DNA of 64,000 nucleotides from Natronohydrobacter sp. (GTDB lineage: Bacteria > Pseudomonadota > Alphaproteobacteria > Rhodobacterales > Rhodobacteraceae): NCBI GenBank assembly GCA_020832555.1, contig JAFIEM010000004.1, positions 1-64,000 on the forward strand, in the 5' to 3' direction. A program made the position numbers and the translations under genes. The notes beneath the pieces are model-generated. The model was given only the letters and a program-made list of their open reading frames with translations, did no database searches and had not been told where the DNA came from. Shown in pieces: positions 26,396-34,951 of the stretch; position 1 is the stretch's first letter; each line of letters opens with the position of its first letter.

Positions 26396-28162
26396 ATGGA
26401 TCAGTATATTCTTAACCTGATTTTCGTGGGCGGTTCATTCGCCCTCTATATCGGGATCGCGATCTGGGCCCGCGCTGGCTCGACCTCGGACTTCTACGCG
26501 GCTTCGCGTGGCGTCAACCCGGTTGTCAACGGTGCCGCAACTGCGGCTGACTGGATGTCGGCGGCCTCCTTTATCTCGATGGCCGGTCTGATTGCGGCTG
26601 TCGGCTATGGCAACTCGACCTTCCTGATGGGCTGGACGGGCGGCTATGTGCTTCTGGCCATGCTTCTTGCACCCTATCTGCGCAAGTTCGGCCGCTTCAC
26701 TGTGCCTGACTTCATCGGCGACCGTTTCTACAGCCAGACCGCGCGTCTGGTGGCAGTTATCTCGCTGCTGATCATCTCGATCACCTACGTTATCGGGCAG
26801 ATGACCGGGGCCGCCGTCGCCTTCTCGCGCTTCCTGGAAGTGACGAACCAGACGGGCCTGTTCATCGCATCGGGCGTCGTGTTCTGCTATGCCGTTCTTG
26901 GCGGCATGAAGGGCATCACCTACACCCAGCTTGCACAGTATGTCGTGCTGATCATCGCCTATACCATCCCGGCGGTCTTCATCTCGTTCCAGCTGACCGG
27001 CAATCCGATCCCGCAGCTTGGCCTCTGGAGCACGCACACAGGTTCGGGTGAGCCGCTTCTTGCGACGCTGAACTCCGTCCTGATGGATCTCGGCTTCAAC
27101 GACTACACCGGCAACCATGGCTCGACCTTCAACATGGTTCTGTTTACCATGTCGCTGATGGTTGGCACCGCCGGTTTGCCTCACGTCATCATCCGCTTCT
27201 TCACCGTGCCGCGCGTGGCTGATGCCCGTACTTCGGCTGGCTGGGCGCTGGTGTTCATCGCGCTGCTCTACACGGTCGCTCCGGCTGTGGGTGCCATGGC
27301 GCGCCTGAACATCATCACGACCCTCTGGCCGCAGGGCATTGAAGGCGAGCCTCTGGCATTCGACGCCAAGCCCGACTGGATGCTGAACTGGGAACGTACG
27401 GGTCTGCTGCGCTTTGAAGACAAGAACGGCGATGGCCTGATCCAGTACTACAACCAGGCGAATCCGCCCGCCCGCGCGATCGAAGAGGGCTGGGAAGGCA
27501 ACGAGATGGTGCTGTTCAACAACGACATCCTCGTTCTGGCCAATCCCGAGATTGCACAGCTTCCAGGCTGGGTGATCGGTCTGATCGCGGCAGGTGGTCT
27601 TGCGGCTGCTCTGTCCACGGCGGCTGGTCTGCTGCTGGCCATCTCTTCGGCTGTGTCGCATGACTTGCTCAAGAAGATGATCATGCCGCAGATCTCGGAA
27701 AAGGCCGAGCTGATGGCCGCGCGCGTCTCGATGGCCTTTGCCATTGCGCTTGCGACATGGTTGGGCCTCAACCCTCCGGGCTTTGCCGCGCAGGTGGTGG
27801 CTCTGGCCTTCGGTCTGGCGGCTGCATCGCTCTTCCCGGCGATCATGATGGGCATCTTCTCGAAGAAGATGAACTCGACGGGTGCCATCGTGGGGATGCT
27901 GGTCGGTCTGCTTTCGACCGTGCTTTACATCTTCACCTATCTGGGCTGGTTCTTCATCCCCGGCACCAACATGCTGGCCAACACGCCTGACAACTGGCTG
28001 TTTGGCATCTCGCCGCTGTCCTTCGGGACTGTGGGTGCGGCCCTGAACTTCGCAGCGGCCTACATCACGCTGTCGATGACCAAGGAAGCGCCTGCCGAAA
28101 TCCAGGAACTGGTCGAGTCGATCCGTGTGCCGAAAGGTGCCGGCGCGGCGGTCGATCACTGA
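26396..28162 (+). CDS. Sodium/solute symporter, acetate-type (VC_2705 subfamily)
   Basis: A 588-residue SSS-family inner-membrane symporter with about 13 helices, driven by Na+. It resembles ActP-type acetate permeases (ATAADWMSAASFISMAGL, VPDFIGDRF, TYVIGQMTGAAVAFSRFLEV, GGLAAALSTAAGLLLAISSAVSHDLL) and carries the extra loop of about 65 residues (about 310-375) characteristic of the VC_2705 subgroup. Acetate is the likely substrate because of acs upstream, but this is inference. Unlike CrbS of gammaproteobacteria, it has no fused histidine kinase; it ends shortly after the last helix. Confidence 0.9.
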   Translation: MDQYILNLIFVGGSFALYIGIAIWARAGSTSDFYAASRGVNPVVNGAATAADWMSAASFISMAGLIAAVGYGNSTFLMGWTGGYVLLAMLLAPYLRKFGRFTVPDFIGDRFYSQTARLVAVISLLIISITYVIGQMTGAAVAFSRFLEVTNQTGLFIASGVVFCYAVLGGMKGITYTQLAQYVVLIIAYTIPAVFISFQLTGNPIPQLGLWSTHTGSGEPLLATLNSVLMDLGFNDYTGNHGSTFNMVLFTMSLMVGTAGLPHVIIRFFTVPRVADARTSAGWALVFIALLYTVAPAVGAMARLNIITTLWPQGIEGEPLAFDAKPDWMLNWERTGLLRFEDKNGDGLIQYYNQANPPARAIEEGWEGNEMVLFNNDILVLANPEIAQLPGWVIGLIAAGGLAAALSTAAGLLLAISSAVSHDLLKKMIMPQISEKAELMAARVSMAFAIALATWLGLNPPGFAAQVVALAFGLAAASLFPAIMMGIFSKKMNSTGAIVGMLVGLLSTVLYIFTYLGWFFIPGTNMLANTPDNWLFGISPLSFGTVGAALNFAAAYITLSMTKEAPAEIQELVESIRVPKGAGAAVDH

Positions 28163-28180
28163 TCTGGCGCAAGGAAACTG

Positions 28181-28209
28181 GCCTGTCCCCGTGCTAACCG
28201 GGGGCAGGC
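28181..28209 (+). repeat. Stable hairpin between symporter and DUF294 gene
   Basis: GCCTGTCCCCG (28181-28191) pairs with CGGGGGCAGGC (28199-28209), one G-U pair, seven-base loop, no T-run. It may protect the upstream messenger 3' end or lower expression of the downstream regulators. Confidence 0.5.
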
Positions 28210-28246
28210 TGCCCAATCCCGGGCCGTCAGATCAGGATATCAGGAC

Positions 28247-30073
28247 ATGACTGACATCTCGCCCAAGGTTCTGGAATTTCTTCAGAACGTGCATCCTTAC
28301 GATTCTCTGCCGCAGGACGAGCTGGCGCGTGTCGCCAGTTGCTTCAGCCGCAGCGAAGTGCCCGCGGGCACGGTGGTCTATTCGGCTGGTGATCCGATCA
28401 CCGGGGTCTATCTGGTGAAATCCGGCACCGTTGAGGTGACTGATACGCATGGCGCGTTGGTTTCGATGCTCAGCCCGCGCAATTCTTTCGGCGAGCGTGG
28501 TCTGTTGCGCGACGGGCTGGCTGTGACCACTGCGACCACGACATCGGATGCGGTGCTGTTGTGTTTGCCCGCCGATGAGTTGCGCCATCTGATCGCGAAT
28601 TTCCCGGCATTCGAGCGGTTCTTCAGTCGCGGCAAGAGCGGAGCCGCCGCACGCCAGAATGATCTGGCAACGCTGAAAGTTGCGGATCTGATGGCGCGCA
28701 AACCGTTGAGCGTGACCACCACGACCACGGCGCAGCAGGCCGCGCAACTGATGCGAGAGCACCGGTTTTCCTGCGTGCCGGTGGTCGAGGGTGAAAAGCT
28801 TGTGGGCATTGTCACCACACGCGATCTGTCTGGCCGTGTTCTGGCCGAAGGGCGTCCGCCGGAAACACCCTTGGCCGAGATCATGACGCCTGATCCCCTG
28901 GCGCTCAGCCCGCAATCTTTGGGATCAGACATTCTGCATATGATGCTGGAAAACCGCATCGGGCATTTGCCGGTGGTGCGGGATGGCAAGTTGCTGGGCA
29001 TGATCACCCAGACGGATCTGACACGGTTTCAGGCGATCAGTTCCGGTCAGCTTGTGCGTGATGCCGCCGTCGCGGATACGTTCGAGGCGCTGGCAAGTGT
29101 CACCAGCCGTATTCCGCAACTGCTGGTGCAACTGGTCGGTGCACATAATGCACATGAGGTCGTGACCCGTCTGATCACCGATATTGCCGACACTGTGACG
29201 CGACGCCTGCTGAAACTGGGCGAAGAGAAGCTTGGCCCGCCCCCGGTGCCCTATCTCTGGGCGGCCTGTGGCAGCCAGGGTCGACAAGAGCAGACCGGGG
29301 TCAGCGATCAGGACAACTGCATCATCATTGATGACAATGTGACACCTGACGACATGGCCTATTTCACCGATCTTGCGCGTTTCGTGTCTGACGGGCTGAA
29401 TGCGGCTGGATATTTCTACTGTCCGGGCGACATGATGGCGACCAATCCGCGTTGGTGCCAGCCCGTGAATGTCTGGCGGCGCTATTTCAGGGGCTGGATC
29501 AACTCGCCTTCGCCCGAAGCGCAGATGCTGGCCTCTGTCATGTTCGACCTGCGCCCGATTGGCGGGCAGGTCAGCCTGTTCCGCGATTTGCAGGAAGAAA
29601 CGCTGGCCGCTGCGAGCAAGAACTCGATTTTCGTGGCGCATATGGTCTCGAATTCGGTCAAGCACGCGCCGCCGTTGGGTCTGTTGCGCAGCTTTGCCAC
29701 GATCCGCTCGGGCGAACACAAGAACCATGTGGATATGAAGCTCGGTGGCGTTGTGCCGGTCACTGATCTTGCGCGCGTTTATGCGCTACGGGGCCGCATT
29801 TCGGCGGCCAATACGCGCGCGCGCCTGATGGCGGCAGAAGAGCAGGGGATCATCTCTGTTTCTGGCGCGCGCGATCTGATTGAGGCTTATGATCTGATCG
29901 CCAATTTGCGACTGGAAAACCAGGCCAATCTGGTGCGCATGGGCCGCAAACCGGACAATTTTCTTGCGCCGTCCGATCTGTCGGATTTCGAGCGCAGCCA
30001 TTTGCGCGACGCGTTTGTTGTCGTGCGCACCATGCAATCTGCAGTCGGCCAGCTGGCCGGCACTCTGGGCTGA
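28247..30073 (+). CDS. cNMP-binding / CBS pair / DUF294 nucleotidyltransferase protein
   Basis: A 608-residue cytoplasmic signalling protein. In order: a cyclic-nucleotide-binding-like domain (about 15-120), two CBS motifs (about 150-275: LMARKPLSVTTTTTAQQAA, IMTPDPLALSPQSLG) likely to bind adenine nucleotides, and a DUF294 nucleotidyltransferase domain (about 300-440). The last keeps the GS...DxD signature, CGSQGRQEQTGVSDQDN at 341-357, as in GlnD and related enzymes. A helical DUF294 C-terminal domain follows. It may modify a partner in response to energy charge. Genes of this type sit by acetate symporters in other proteobacteria. It lacks the HD and ACT domains of GlnD. Confidence 0.87.
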   Translation: MTDISPKVLEFLQNVHPYDSLPQDELARVASCFSRSEVPAGTVVYSAGDPITGVYLVKSGTVEVTDTHGALVSMLSPRNSFGERGLLRDGLAVTTATTTSDAVLLCLPADELRHLIANFPAFERFFSRGKSGAAARQNDLATLKVADLMARKPLSVTTTTTAQQAAQLMREHRFSCVPVVEGEKLVGIVTTRDLSGRVLAEGRPPETPLAEIMTPDPLALSPQSLGSDILHMMLENRIGHLPVVRDGKLLGMITQTDLTRFQAISSGQLVRDAAVADTFEALASVTSRIPQLLVQLVGAHNAHEVVTRLITDIADTVTRRLLKLGEEKLGPPPVPYLWAACGSQGRQEQTGVSDQDNCIIIDDNVTPDDMAYFTDLARFVSDGLNAAGYFYCPGDMMATNPRWCQPVNVWRRYFRGWINSPSPEAQMLASVMFDLRPIGGQVSLFRDLQEETLAAASKNSIFVAHMVSNSVKHAPPLGLLRSFATIRSGEHKNHVDMKLGGVVPVTDLARVYALRGRISAANTRARLMAAEEQGIISVSGARDLIEAYDLIANLRLENQANLVRMGRKPDNFLAPSDLSDFERSHLRDAFVVVRTMQSAVGQLAGTLG

Positions 30074-30084
30074 AAGGAACGCGC

Positions 30085-30633
30085 GTGATTCTGGAATTTC
30101 TGGCAGTCATAGTGGCAGGGTTTGGTGGTGGCGGAACCGCCATGATCCTGCGGCGTCTGAGTGGTCGACGCCTGCCGGAATGGCTGACGCCGGCCGGAGT
30201 TGCCGCAGGCATGCTCGCCATGGTGATCTATCTCGAATATTCCTGGGCGCCGCGCTATGAGGCTGGCCTGCCGCCCGATGTCACGGTCGTCAGCAAGAAC
30301 CAGCATGTTTCCTGGATGCGCCCCTGGACCTATGCGTTTCCGCTGACCAACCGGATCATCGCGGTCGATAATCGCATCCGGCAGCGCAACACGCGCAATC
30401 CCGATCTGGTTCTGACAGGGGTGATCCTGCAAGAGCGCTGGGCGCTGACCATGGGCTTTCAGTCTATGTTCGATTGCGCCAACGCCCGCCGTGCCGATCT
30501 GACCGAGGCCACTGTGCTGGATGAACTGGGGGTTCCCGTCGCCGCTGAGTGGTATGCGCTGTCCCCCGATGACCGTTTTCTGACGACTGCTTGTGAAGGA
30601 GGAGCACATGGAGGACACGTCGAGGAAGGCTGA
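30085..30633 (+). CDS. Small membrane protein of unknown function
   Basis: A 182-residue protein starting at GTG 30085 after AAAGGAAC. Two N-terminal hydrophobic segments (about 2-22, Gly-rich, and 36-51) are followed by a soluble domain with conserved-looking aromatic residues (KNQHVSWMRPWTYAFPLTNR, FQSMFDCANARRADL). I do not recognise the family. Its end overlaps the receiver gene by 26 bases, so the two are translationally linked, which suggests work in the same pathway: perhaps an envelope sensor or accessory for the symporter or the kinase-like protein. Confidence 0.7.
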   Translation: MILEFLAVIVAGFGGGGTAMILRRLSGRRLPEWLTPAGVAAGMLAMVIYLEYSWAPRYEAGLPPDVTVVSKNQHVSWMRPWTYAFPLTNRIIAVDNRIRQRNTRNPDLVLTGVILQERWALTMGFQSMFDCANARRADLTEATVLDELGVPVAAEWYALSPDDRFLTTACEGGAHGGHVEEG

Positions 30634-31030
30634 AATTCTGGTGGTCGAGGACGAGGATAATATCGCCATCGCCCTCAACTACCTTCTGACCCGCGAGGGC
30701 TATAACCAGACCCGTATCGCAACCGGAGAGGGGGCGGTGGAGCTGATCCGCAAGAGCAAGCCTGATCTGGTCTTACTGGATGTGATGCTGCCGGTCGTTT
30801 CGGGGTATGAGATCTGTCAATCCGTGCGCGCCGATCCCGACTGCAAGGGCGTGCGTATCCTGATGATGACGGCACGCGGTTCGGCGATGGAGCGCCGCAA
30901 GGGGCTTGCGATGGGGGCGGATGGGTTCATTTCGAAACCTTTCGAGTTGAAGGAATTGCGCGAAGAGGTGCGCAAGATCCTGGCAGGAGAAACCAGCGAT
31001 TTGCCACATACAGGCGTTGCGGATGCTTGA
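30608..31030 (+). CDS. Stand-alone CheY-like response regulator
   Basis: A 140-residue receiver domain without output domain. The acidic pocket (VVEDED, residues 12-17), phospho-acceptor D58 (LVLLDVMLP), T88 and K110 (GFISKPF) are all present, so it should be phosphorylatable. The last 15 residues are only a short tail. ATG 30608 follows GAAGGAGGAG. It overlaps the next gene, a kinase-like exonuclease, by eight bases. In gammaproteobacteria the acetate switch uses a DNA-binding regulator (CrbR); here the receiver lacks DNA binding, so it must act by protein contact. Confidence 0.92.
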   Translation: MEDTSRKAEILVVEDEDNIAIALNYLLTREGYNQTRIATGEGAVELIRKSKPDLVLLDVMLPVVSGYEICQSVRADPDCKGVRILMMTARGSAMERRKGLAMGADGFISKPFELKELREEVRKILAGETSDLPHTGVADA

Positions 31031-33110
31031 CCGCCTGAGCCTGCGTATCCGAATCCTGTTGTTCTTCGTGGCGCTTGCCGGAGGGGCGGTGCTTGCGACG
31101 GCACTGGGGGGATGGTTGGTCCTGTCGCGCGCCGACCAGCCCGAACTTGCAGGGCCGATGCTGCAGGCCGGGATCCTGAGTGGGTTCCTGATCCTGTTTC
31201 TTGTCACCGGTATCTGGTATCTCTTCGATGCCAATGTCGCCCGCGCGATTGAAGCGCTGGCGAATGCGATCCGCACCCGCGCTGTGACCGATGTGAATGA
31301 GGATATCGGAGCCGAGCGCGAGAAGGCGCGGTATCTGGGCGATCTTGCCCCTGCCGCAGCGGCCATCACGCGCTCGTTGTCCGAGACCCGCTCTGCGCTG
31401 GCCGAGTCGGTGGCGCGCGAGACCTCGCGCCTGTCAGCCGAGAAATCGCGGCTGGAGAAACTGCTCGCTGATGTGCCCGTGGCCGTGCTGCTTTGCACAG
31501 CGGATTATCAGCTTGTGTTCTACAACGGGCAGGCTGTGAACGTGCTGGAAGCGGGCGGGGCGCCCGGGCTTGACCGGAACCTGCTGGACTACCTGCGCGA
31601 AGGCCCGGTGCGCCACGCCTATGAGCGTCTGAGCAAACTCAACGACCCCGAAGCCGCGTCGGACCTGATCTGCGCAACCACCGGGACCGGACGCCTGCTC
31701 TCGGGCCGGATGCGCGTGTTGCGGCGCACCGACAGCACACGCCGCCCTGGATTCGTGCTGACGCTGCGCGATGTCACAACCGATCTCGCGGCCCATGCTG
31801 CGCGTGAAGCCTTGCTGGCGGAAGTCTTCGACCGGGTGCGCCGCCCGGCGGCCAACCTGCAAACCGTGATCGGCGTGCTGTCGGAAGACAGCGAGATGGC
31901 GCAGAATGAAGACCTGACACGCGCGATGATGGCAGAGATCCGGATTCTGTCCGGTGCGATCACGGAACTGGGTGCGCGCTATGATGCAGGACGCAGCGAC
32001 TGGCGCCCGCAAAGCCAGATCCGCGCGGCTGATCTGATGGATGCGGTCAACGCGCAGTTCGACGCTTCCGATCTGGCATTGGAGGTTGATGGTCCCGATC
32101 TGATTCTGACCTGCGACGGGTTTGAGTTGGCGCTGCTGTTCCGCTGGCTGGGCGAGAAACTGGCAGCAAGCGGTCATGCGCGCAGCTTCCGCCTGTGTTT
32201 GAGCGAAGAGGATGGCCCCGGTGCGGTGTTTGATCTGGTCTGGCAAGGTGCCACGTTGCCTGTGGGCGAGTTTGATGCCTGGCTCGGGGAGCAGATGGAT
32301 CCCGATATTCCCGACCTCACCGCGCGCGCGGTCCTGAATGCGCATGCGACCGAAGCCTGGACCGAAGCGCGCTCCGATGGCAAGGCGTCGGTACGTCTGC
32401 CAATCCCCAATGCGCGCCGCGCCACAACTCGCCCCGCGCCGATCCAGCGCGAGGTGGTTTACGACTTCGAACTCTTGTCCAAGGAACGCAATGCGGGCGT
32501 GCTGGAAAGCAGGCTGGAAGATCTGACCTATGTGGTCTTTGACACCGAGACCACGGGCCTGATGCCCTCCAGCGACGAGATCGTGCAGATTGCCGCCGTA
32601 CGTGTGGTCAATGGTCGTCGCGTACAGCGCGAGGTGTTTGACACGCTGGTTGATCCGCAGCGACCGATCCCGCAAAGCTCGACCGAAGTGCATGGCATTA
32701 CAGAGGAAATGGTCAAGGGCGCGCCCACCATTTCAAACGCCGGGAAGAAGTTCCATGAATTTGCACGCGGCGCCGTTCTTGTCGCGCATAATGCGCCTTT
32801 TGACATGGAGTTTCTGCGTCGTCATGAGAAGGATATCGGCGCAAGCTTCGATCATCCGGTGCTGGATACGGTGCTTTTGTCAGCAGTTGTCTATGGCCAG
32901 TTGGAACAGCATTCGCTTGATGCGCTTACGGCGCGTTTGGGAATCACCATACCGGAAGAAGCGCGGCATACGGCCATTGGCGATACTGTCGCGACAGCGG
33001 ATGCGTTTCTGAAGCTGATCCCGATTCTCAAATCCCGCGGCCTCGAAACCTTTGGAGATGTGCTGACGGAAGTGCGCAGACATGGACGCTTGCTCAAGGA
33101 TCTGAACTGA
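31023..33110 (+). CDS. Membrane sensor (degenerate kinase-like) fused to DEDDh 3'-5' exonuclease
   Basis: 695 residues. Two membrane helices (about 10-33 and 48-68), a HAMP-like/coiled-coil segment (70-150), and a PAS domain (about 150-250: ADVPVAVLLCTADYQLVFYN). Then a dimerisation-like helix pair (about 258-320) where the expected histidine is absent (VFDRVRRPAANLQ), and a weak ATPase-like segment (about 335-470). The C-terminal DnaQ-type exonuclease (about 500-680) is intact: D507 and E509 (FDTETTG), D594 (AHNAPFDMEFL), H649 and D654 (HTAIGDT). It would degrade single-stranded DNA or RNA ends at the membrane. ATG 31023 is preferred to the TTG six bases upstream. Confidence 0.85.
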   Translation: MLDRLSLRIRILLFFVALAGGAVLATALGGWLVLSRADQPELAGPMLQAGILSGFLILFLVTGIWYLFDANVARAIEALANAIRTRAVTDVNEDIGAEREKARYLGDLAPAAAAITRSLSETRSALAESVARETSRLSAEKSRLEKLLADVPVAVLLCTADYQLVFYNGQAVNVLEAGGAPGLDRNLLDYLREGPVRHAYERLSKLNDPEAASDLICATTGTGRLLSGRMRVLRRTDSTRRPGFVLTLRDVTTDLAAHAAREALLAEVFDRVRRPAANLQTVIGVLSEDSEMAQNEDLTRAMMAEIRILSGAITELGARYDAGRSDWRPQSQIRAADLMDAVNAQFDASDLALEVDGPDLILTCDGFELALLFRWLGEKLAASGHARSFRLCLSEEDGPGAVFDLVWQGATLPVGEFDAWLGEQMDPDIPDLTARAVLNAHATEAWTEARSDGKASVRLPIPNARRATTRPAPIQREVVYDFELLSKERNAGVLESRLEDLTYVVFDTETTGLMPSSDEIVQIAAVRVVNGRRVQREVFDTLVDPQRPIPQSSTEVHGITEEMVKGAPTISNAGKKFHEFARGAVLVAHNAPFDMEFLRRHEKDIGASFDHPVLDTVLLSAVVYGQLEQHSLDALTARLGITIPEEARHTAIGDTVATADAFLKLIPILKSRGLETFGDVLTEVRRHGRLLKDLN

Positions 33111-33126
33111 GTTTGGCGCCCATCTC

Positions 33127-33142
33127 TTAACCCAAGCTTAAC
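33127..33142 (+). promoter_or_regulatory. Perfect CtrA box upstream of the DivL-like gene
   Basis: TTAA (33127-33130), seven bases, TTAAC (33138-33142): the full alphaproteobacterial CtrA consensus TTAA-N7-TTAA, 50 bases before the start of a gene whose family acts in the CtrA phosphorelay. I saw no other perfect copy in the intergenic regions examined. Confidence 0.75.
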
Positions 33143-33192
33143 CAAAGCCTGCAAGGCTGTCGCTATGCACCATTGCGGCGAGGAGCTTGCGC

Positions 33193-34896
33193 ATGACGGA
33201 CGCGATCTTGTTGAGCTTGACCATAGTGACTTCGGCAAGTCTGGTCTTGCTGGGCAGTCTGGCGATGTTCGCAGGTCTATCGCGCGGCAGATCACAGTCA
33301 GAGATCAGTTTTGGCCCCGCGGATCAGGACGCTGTGTTCATCTTTCGCGAAAAAGCCCTGGTCGATTGTTCGGAACAGGGACAGAAGCTGCTCGATATGC
33401 TGGCGGAGAAAGGGGAAGCCACCCGCAGATCCGCGATCTGGACGCGGTTGCGTGCCTATCTTGACCCTCGGTTTCCGGATCTGGAGCCGACGCTGGAGGG
33501 TCTGTTAGGAAGCGGGCAAGCGGAACTGCAATCGATCATGGGGGACGGGCTGGTTCTCGGGCTGCGCTACTGGAATGGTCTGATTCATCTGCGGCTGACG
33601 GATACCTCTGCCGAAGGGGCACTTGTCGCGATCGACAGGCTGAGTTTCAACGCGCTGCAGAACGAACTCCGGACGCTGCGCAGCGTTGCGCGCAACGCTC
33701 CGGCCCTTGTCTGGAAGACCGATGCAGATGGGCGCGTGATCTGGGCCAATTCTGCCTATCTCAAGACCGTTCAGCAGACGACGCCGGAAGATACAGAACT
33801 GACATGGCCGTTGCCGTCTCTGTTCGGTGACGCAGGCAGTGCCGGAAAGGGACGGCTCGCGTTGCAGCAGGATGAGGTTTTGCGCTGGTTCGCTCATTCC
33901 GAGGTCGAGTGCGATGGCCAGACCCTGCATTTCGCGGTGCCAATCGACTCGACCGTGCAGTCCGAGGTGGCAAGACGGGAAACCCTTCAGACCCTGACGC
34001 GCACCTTTGCTTGCCTGCCGATTGGGCTTGCCTTGTTCGACGCCGAGCGCAGGTTGCAAGTTTTCAACCCCGCGCTGATTGATCTTACCGGGCTGGAGCC
34101 ATTGTTCCTGGCGGCGCGCCCGAGTTTCGAACAGGTTCTCTATGCGTTGCGCGAGAAACGGATGTTGCCGGAACCCAAGGATTTCCAGAACTGGCGACGT
34201 GAGATCATCGAGATGGAAAAAGCAGCCGAGACAGGGGAATATGCCGAAGAATGGTGCCTTGACGGAGGGCGCATCTTCTACGTCACCGGGCGTCCGCAGC
34301 CCAATGGCGCCATAGCGCTTTTCATCGAGGATGTAACAACCGAAGCTGCCTTGACCCGGAACTTTCGCAATGAAATCGAGACAGTGCATCATGTTCTGGA
34401 TGCTCTGGGTGACGGCATTGCTGTCTTCGGCCTGTCTGGTCAGGCGCTGCTTGCCAATGCGGGATATACACGGCTCTGGAACTCCGATCCCTGTGTTGAT
34501 CTGGCGGATGAGGGCTTGGCACAGGCTTTGGCACTCTGGTCGAATGCCTGCGCGCCGACGACTTTCTGGGCGCGGCTGGCAGAATTCGTGACCAGATCCG
34601 ACACACATGAGGAAATCAACGGTTCGGCAGCCTTGCGCACAGGCATACCTCTTGCGCTGCGCGCCCGCCGGCTGTCTGGCGGTGCGGTGATGGTGGTGTT
34701 TCAGCCACTGGCGCAAGGACTCTTGTCGCAGCGCCCTGATCTTGCCCTGCAAGCCGAACTGATCGGCAGACAGGATCTTGCAGGACACTCGCAGGAACGG
34801 GCCGTGCAAAGCGCTACGACAAATGATCCGGCGCGACTGCTGCCCTCTCGCAAACCGCGCACAGCGCGTCACACGGGCACCCGAATGCGCGTCTGA
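33193..34896 (+). CDS. divL: DivL-like PAS-domain protein lacking kinase domains
   Basis: 567 residues: one N-terminal membrane helix (about 5-28), then three PAS-like units (about 160-260, 271-390, 399-500; SVARNAPALVWKTDADGRVI, CLPIGLALFDAERRLQVFNP, VLDALGDGIAVFGLSGQALL), then a 65-residue low-complexity basic tail. There is no HisKA or ATPase domain. In Caulobacter, DivL is a longer tyrosine-kinase-like protein that controls CckA and hence CtrA; the gene precedes tsaE in many alphaproteobacteria, as here. Shorter kinase-less DivL proteins are known in Rhodobacterales. Start ATG 33193 follows AGGAG. A CtrA box lies upstream. Confidence 0.8.
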   Translation: MTDAILLSLTIVTSASLVLLGSLAMFAGLSRGRSQSEISFGPADQDAVFIFREKALVDCSEQGQKLLDMLAEKGEATRRSAIWTRLRAYLDPRFPDLEPTLEGLLGSGQAELQSIMGDGLVLGLRYWNGLIHLRLTDTSAEGALVAIDRLSFNALQNELRTLRSVARNAPALVWKTDADGRVIWANSAYLKTVQQTTPEDTELTWPLPSLFGDAGSAGKGRLALQQDEVLRWFAHSEVECDGQTLHFAVPIDSTVQSEVARRETLQTLTRTFACLPIGLALFDAERRLQVFNPALIDLTGLEPLFLAARPSFEQVLYALREKRMLPEPKDFQNWRREIIEMEKAAETGEYAEEWCLDGGRIFYVTGRPQPNGAIALFIEDVTTEAALTRNFRNEIETVHHVLDALGDGIAVFGLSGQALLANAGYTRLWNSDPCVDLADEGLAQALALWSNACAPTTFWARLAEFVTRSDTHEEINGSAALRTGIPLALRARRLSGGAVMVVFQPLAQGLLSQRPDLALQAELIGRQDLAGHSQERAVQSATTNDPARLLPSRKPRTARHTGTRMRV

Positions 34897-34899
34897 CGG

Positions 34900-34933
34900 C
34901 TGTCACGGCTTCGCACTGGCGCAGCCGTGACAG
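34900..34933. repeat. Inverted repeat between divL-like gene and tsaE
   Basis: Perfect 11-base dyad CTGTCACGGCT (34900-34910) and AGCCGTGACAG (34923-34933), 12-base loop, no T-run. It could be a weak terminator or a processing hairpin just before tsaE. Confidence 0.55.
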
Positions 34934-34951
34934 TCGTGGCAAAGTCTGCGC

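Noticed and set aside
26435..28216. 593-codon open frame on the minus strand opposite the symporter
   Set aside because: It is an antisense shadow of a clear membrane transporter; its composition (rich in His, Gln, Arg) is typical of reverse-frame translation in GC-rich DNA and it has no ribosome site.
28247..30073. GlnD (PII uridylyltransferase)
   Set aside because: It shares only the nucleotidyltransferase signature; the HD and ACT domains are absent and cNMP/CBS domains are present instead.
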